The notes under the pieces were generated by a model, which worked only from the letters and a program-made list of their open reading frames with translations, had not been told where the DNA came from and did no database searches. Position numbers and translations under genes: made by a program. Shown in pieces: positions 21,173 through 23,497 of a stretch of 23,497 nucleotides of DNA. Each line of letters opens with the position of its first letter. Within the stretch, counting starts at the first letter, position 1. Source of the stretch: a virus. Where the stretch lies: positions 23,652 through 47,148 of the IMG/VR virus record IMGVR_UViG_3300030451_006972. The stretch is one strand, 5' to 3'.

Positions 21173-21417
21173 TATTTAATTTCCTGGATAGTTTTTTCTA
21201 TTTCATCATCAAAATCTGCTCTAATCCATACCATTGAGTTGAACTGTGCTCGCTTTCTTTCTAAAACCAGAGAGCCTTGGGGCTTTACTAGACTTCCATC
21301 TACCTCCACGCCTTCAAAATCAATTTCAGTTTTTTGCTTGTAAACAACCTGTGGTTGTGGCTCGTCCTCGTTTGCATACGCCGTGCCTGATAATAAAAAT
21401 AAGATTAAATATTTCAC
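21172..21417 (-). CDS. Small secreted (periplasmic) protein
   Basis: The 81-residue protein begins with GTG 21417 after GGAGG, 7 bases away. It has a clean signal peptide, MKYLILFLLSGTAYA, with likely cleavage before NEDE, leaving about 66 residues (EIDFEGVEVDGSLVKPQGSL...). No cysteine or catalytic motif is seen. From memory the EIDFEG...LVKPQG run recalls short periplasmic proteins of Deltaproteobacteria or Myxococcota; this is unchecked. A phage-encoded exported protein may modify the host envelope. Confidence 0.78.
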   Translation of the reverse strand: MKYLILFLLSGTAYANEDEPQPQVVYKQKTEIDFEGVEVDGSLVKPQGSLVLERKRAQFNSMVWIRADFDDEIEKTIQEIK

Positions 21418-21746
21418 TTGTATTCCTCCGCATGCCCTTCATTCAATAATAGCATGTTAATATTGGTATCGTCAATAAATAGTGTCCCAAGACATCTTCC
21501 GTATTTTCCAACCCCGTGAGATTGTAAAATAAATTCATTGTTAGATTCACTCAGAATCTCCACTAGTCTAGCCATAGCAGCTTTTCCTGCCTTTTTCTCT
21601 TCAACGTCTTTGGTGCGTGTTTCTGGTGTGTTAATACCGTATAATCTAACACGCTTCTTAATCCAAACATCAAAACCTAAATCAACCAAAGCGTCTATAG
21701 TGTCGCCATCAATTACTCGGATCAGGTTCGCTTTGTATCTGTACAT
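21414..21746 (-). CDS. Staphylococcal-nuclease-like (thermonuclease) protein
   Basis: From ATG 21746 the protein has 110 residues; the frame extends upstream only to a TTG at 21812. The SNase core is seen: VIDGDTIDAL (11-20) with calcium-binding-type D15, KRVRLYGINTPE (31-42) with R34 and E42, and KYGRCLGTLF (81-90) with R84. These correspond to the two catalytic arginines and the glutamate base of staphylococcal nuclease. The usual GIDTPE is GINTPE here. It lacks a signal peptide, so it should work inside the cell, cutting DNA or RNA. Confidence 0.87.
   Translation of the reverse strand: MYRYKANLIRVIDGDTIDALVDLGFDVWIKKRVRLYGINTPETRTKDVEEKKAGKAAMARLVEILSESNNEFILQSHGVGKYGRCLGTLFIDDTNINMLLLNEGHAEEYK
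21446..21475 (-). promoter_or_regulatory. Possible promoter inside the SNase gene
   Basis: TTGACG (21475-21470), an 18-base spacer and TATTAT (21451-21446) match 10 of 12 positions. Transcription would start near 21439, just before the GGAGG site of the secreted-protein gene. Confidence 0.42.
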
Positions 21747-21831
21747 TTTCTTTATTTTTATGATCGTCTTTGGTGGCAGTAAATACTGCAATACTAATGC
21801 ATGCAAATCCAATGATTAAAAAATCAATCAC
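21709..21831 (-). CDS. Candidate 40-residue membrane-anchored peptide
   Basis: A GTG-initiated frame starts 8 bases inside the end of the DUF6356-like gene and ends 38 bases inside the SNase gene. It reads a short hydrophobic stretch (FLIIGFACISIAVFTAT) followed by a charged tail. GAGG lies about 9 bases upstream. Position and membrane profile favour a gene, but the overlap with a coding start means it could be chance. Confidence 0.42.
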   Translation of the reverse strand: MIDFLIIGFACISIAVFTATKDDHKNKENVQIQSEPDPSN

Positions 21832-22066
21832 CACCGTAAACCTCATACAGCTCTTCTTCTGAGTCTTCTTGTGTTCGGTGTGCCAATTTTTCCAAACAAC
21901 TTATTTTTCCAGAAAGAGCGTCAGTAAATAAAAATGGAAAAATTGAATGGACAAAACATTGAGACTCGATCACTTTAAGTGTATATACTATTTTCCATGA
22001 TGACAGCATGTGTTGAAGATAGGTTTCACCTTTTTCACTTGGATGTTCTGTAAATTTTTTTAACAT
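21824..22066 (-). CDS. DUF6356-like protein
   Basis: The 80-residue protein has the pattern I remember for DUF6356: FTEHPSEKGETYLQHML, then a hydrophobic helix and CFVHSIFPFLFTDALSG. The central segment (SIFPFLF) could associate with a membrane. The family function is unknown; some bacterial members lie near capsule genes. The ATG overlaps the preceding stop (TAATG). Confidence 0.75.
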   Translation of the reverse strand: MLKKFTEHPSEKGETYLQHMLSSWKIVYTLKVIESQCFVHSIFPFLFTDALSGKISCLEKLAHRTQEDSEEELYEVYGGD

Positions 22067-22308
22067 TAGTTGTCGTATACCTTGTCTATATCATCTCGAA
22101 CCATTGAAGTTGCTTGAAGCATATCTTCTGGCGCCACTTCTTTAAGTATAATGCTCCCAGTTTTTGGTTCAAAATACATTCCAATTAAATCACCCTTAGA
22201 GACACTTTTAATTTCTTCTTCTGTCAAAGTTATTTTACCACCGTTCTTTTTAACAAGGATTGTTAAGATACTGAACAAGTAATCAGGATCTTGCAAATAT
22301 TTACTCAT
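22066..22308 (-). CDS. Small protein of unknown function
   Basis: From ATG 22308 the protein has 80 residues (MSKYLQDPDYLFSILTILVKK); the start overlaps the previous stop as ATGA, with AAAGGA 11 bases upstream. A GTG at 22329 would add 7 residues. The sequence (KNGGKITLTEEEIKSVSKGDLIGMYF) looks like a small alpha-beta domain common in phages. No function can be given. Confidence 0.75.
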   Translation of the reverse strand: MSKYLQDPDYLFSILTILVKKNGGKITLTEEEIKSVSKGDLIGMYFEPKTGSIILKEVAPEDMLQATSMVRDDIDKVYDN

Positions 22309-23497
22309 GAGTTTAAAAATCCTTTCCACGTTTTTACGAGGTTTTCGTTTGTTTGCATAAACGCAGGCTTGCGAGAATTAACAAACTGAGCCAATACCCT
22401 GTTGAATACCACCGTAAGGTTATCTTCATCATCCATTTCACCCTCTACAAGCTCTCTGAACAATCCAGCCATGATATCAGGCTCGTCAGCGTTAATCGAG
22501 AATATAGCGGTAAATGCGACCTCTCCACTCTGGTCTACTGTTATAGCGTTCATAGATAAGTAATATTGTGTATTTTCTTCTTTTCTTGGTGCCTCTAAAA
22601 GCTGTTTTCTCAACTCAATTCTAAAGTCGCGAGAATCAACAATCTGCTTTAATACATCAATTCCCAATCCTAGGTCTTCTGGATCATAATAATGTGTATA
22701 GCGCGCTGTGGATTCATATGACTCTGTGTATTCTCCATCAGTCTCAAGATCCCACTCATAAGAAGTAAGATCACCATCTTCGATTTCCATGGCTAATTTA
22801 ATATAATCACCACCTTCCATTTGTCCTTCGCGCTTAAAGTAGTCGGTAAGCACAGCTTCAAATTGATCTCTTCTGTCGTCGATTATAACATCAATGTTTT
22901 GAAGTGCTTCTTCATATTCTTCTGGCATTGCCATATAGCCGTTACCATAAATGTCAGGATGCTCAAAGTTAATCTTTATAGTTAAATGTATTTCTTCACG
23001 AACACGACGAATAACAGGTGTATAGTTGTTGGAGTCTTCAAATATGTCACCATATATCGCAATAACCTCATCGACAGAGTTCCAAACAACTTCTTCATTA
23101 TTGCCGGGCAGTCTTTTCCACTCATCAATCGGCCACTTAGCAATAAACGCAGCGAAAGGTCTAATATAGGCGCTATCGGCACCATCATCTTGAACTTCAT
23201 AATCAGAATATGTTTGAGCCATTCTATTATTGTACTCATTCATTATTTCTTCGCACTGCCCTTCGTACTGTGCGATAATATCGCCAACTAAATTAGCATC
23301 AAGATTATCTTCAGTGTCTGTATTTTGGCTCATCGAGCCTTCGACATCTACACCAGGACCAACAAGCTGGCGTACTAATTGACGCCGACCCTCTTTGCCA
23401 GAAGTATCTTCATATGAACCACCAAACAACATAAATTTACTCAGATCAATCATTCCATCTTGTTTTGGCATATTTGCGATGACTTCTTCTTGGCTTG
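22305..23497 (-). CDS. Large acidic protein of unknown function, 5' end possibly beyond the window
   Basis: The first visible ATG is at 23471, giving 388 residues, but it has no ribosome site and the frame stays open to the window edge, so the gene may begin outside. It is acidic throughout, with a region of long charged helices (QYEGQCEEIMNEYNNRMAQT) and later beta-rich parts. It ends KTWKGFLNS, close to the WRDFLNE and WRKFITE leaders of two other proteins here. I do not recognise the family. A structural or head-associated role is possible from size and context. Confidence 0.72.
   Translation of the reverse strand, partial: SQEEVIANMPKQDGMIDLSKFMLFGGSYEDTSGKEGRRQLVRQLVGPGVDVEGSMSQNTDTEDNLDANLVGDIIAQYEGQCEEIMNEYNNRMAQTYSDYEVQDDGADSAYIRPFAAFIAKWPIDEWKRLPGNNEEVVWNSVDEVIAIYGDIFEDSNNYTPVIRRVREEIHLTIKINFEHPDIYGNGYMAMPEEYEEALQNIDVIIDDRRDQFEAVLTDYFKREGQMEGGDYIKLAMEIEDGDLTSYEWDLETDGEYTESYESTARYTHYYDPEDLGLGIDVLKQIVDSRDFRIELRKQLLEAPRKEENTQYYLSMNAITVDQSGEVAFTAIFSINADEPDIMAGLFRELVEGEMDDEDNLTVVFNRVLAQFVNSRKPAFMQTNENLVKTWKGFLNS

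Overview
The window looks like part of the genome of a large tailed bacteriophage, probably an aquatic or marine myovirus-like phage, and not a bacterial chromosome. Every gene I can support lies on the minus strand. Genes are packed with overlaps of 1 to 14 bases (often ATGA, GTGA or TAATG junctions), most products are short and without a known function, and the recognisable ones form a typical large-phage set: PIN-PhoH, HNH endonuclease, staphylococcal-type nuclease, Cas4-like PD-(D/E)XK nuclease, tRNAs, a tmRNA, glycosyltransferases and a sulfotransferase. No terminase, capsid, tail or polymerase gene is visible, so the phage assignment rests on this context. The host appears to be a Gram-negative bacterium with ordinary sigma-70-type promoters, because the window encodes a lipoprotein and a secreted protein and carries several TTGACA/TATAAT-like promoters.

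Region 1 (1-5374, transcribed right to left) is a surface-sugar cluster: three GT-B glycosyltransferases in a translationally coupled row, the last carrying an extra C-terminal GPSL domain, then a sialic or nonulosonic acid synthase (NeuB family) cut by the left edge. Region 2 (5386-8925) holds a Cas4-like nuclease, a zinc metallopeptidase-like protein, PIN-PhoH and small proteins. Region 3 (8954-12871) is an RNA-rich block: an unusual class II tRNA with a GUU anticodon, a 20-residue cysteine-rich peptide, a sulfotransferase, an ordinary tRNA-Asn(GUU) behind its own promoter, an HNH endonuclease, a nucleotidylyltransferase, a permuted papain-like hydrolase, and a complete tmRNA whose tag reads ANNNLHFEQRLAA.

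Region 4 (12871-13858) begins at a near-consensus promoter and encodes a Fis-type helix-turn-helix protein and a TlpA-like thioredoxin lipoprotein. Its transcript could run on through the tmRNA. Region 5 (13887-18473) has acidic proteins of unknown role, a 689-residue fusion of a covalent-nucleotidyltransferase (RNA/DNA ligase-like) domain with an HxGH nucleotidylyltransferase domain, and a putative metallopeptidase with a strong internal translation start. Region 6 (18525-23497) is a run of small proteins: SH3-like, membrane, coiled-coil/TM (holin-like), a HAD phosphatase, a membrane HExxH protein, a secreted protein, a thermonuclease homolog, a DUF6356-like protein and a large acidic protein that may continue past the right edge.

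The most interesting points are the phage tmRNA embedded between coding genes, the class II tRNA with an asparagine anticodon beside a normal tRNA-Asn, the ligase-nucleotidylyltransferase fusion, the NeuB/GPSL-domain pair, the cysteine-rich micropeptide, and three small membrane-protein ORFs squeezed between annotated genes. I found no insertion sequence, CRISPR array, origin or clear rho-independent terminator. The only gene-free stretches over 70 bases are 9050-9159, 13813-13886 (promoter) and 17367-17456 (nothing recognised).
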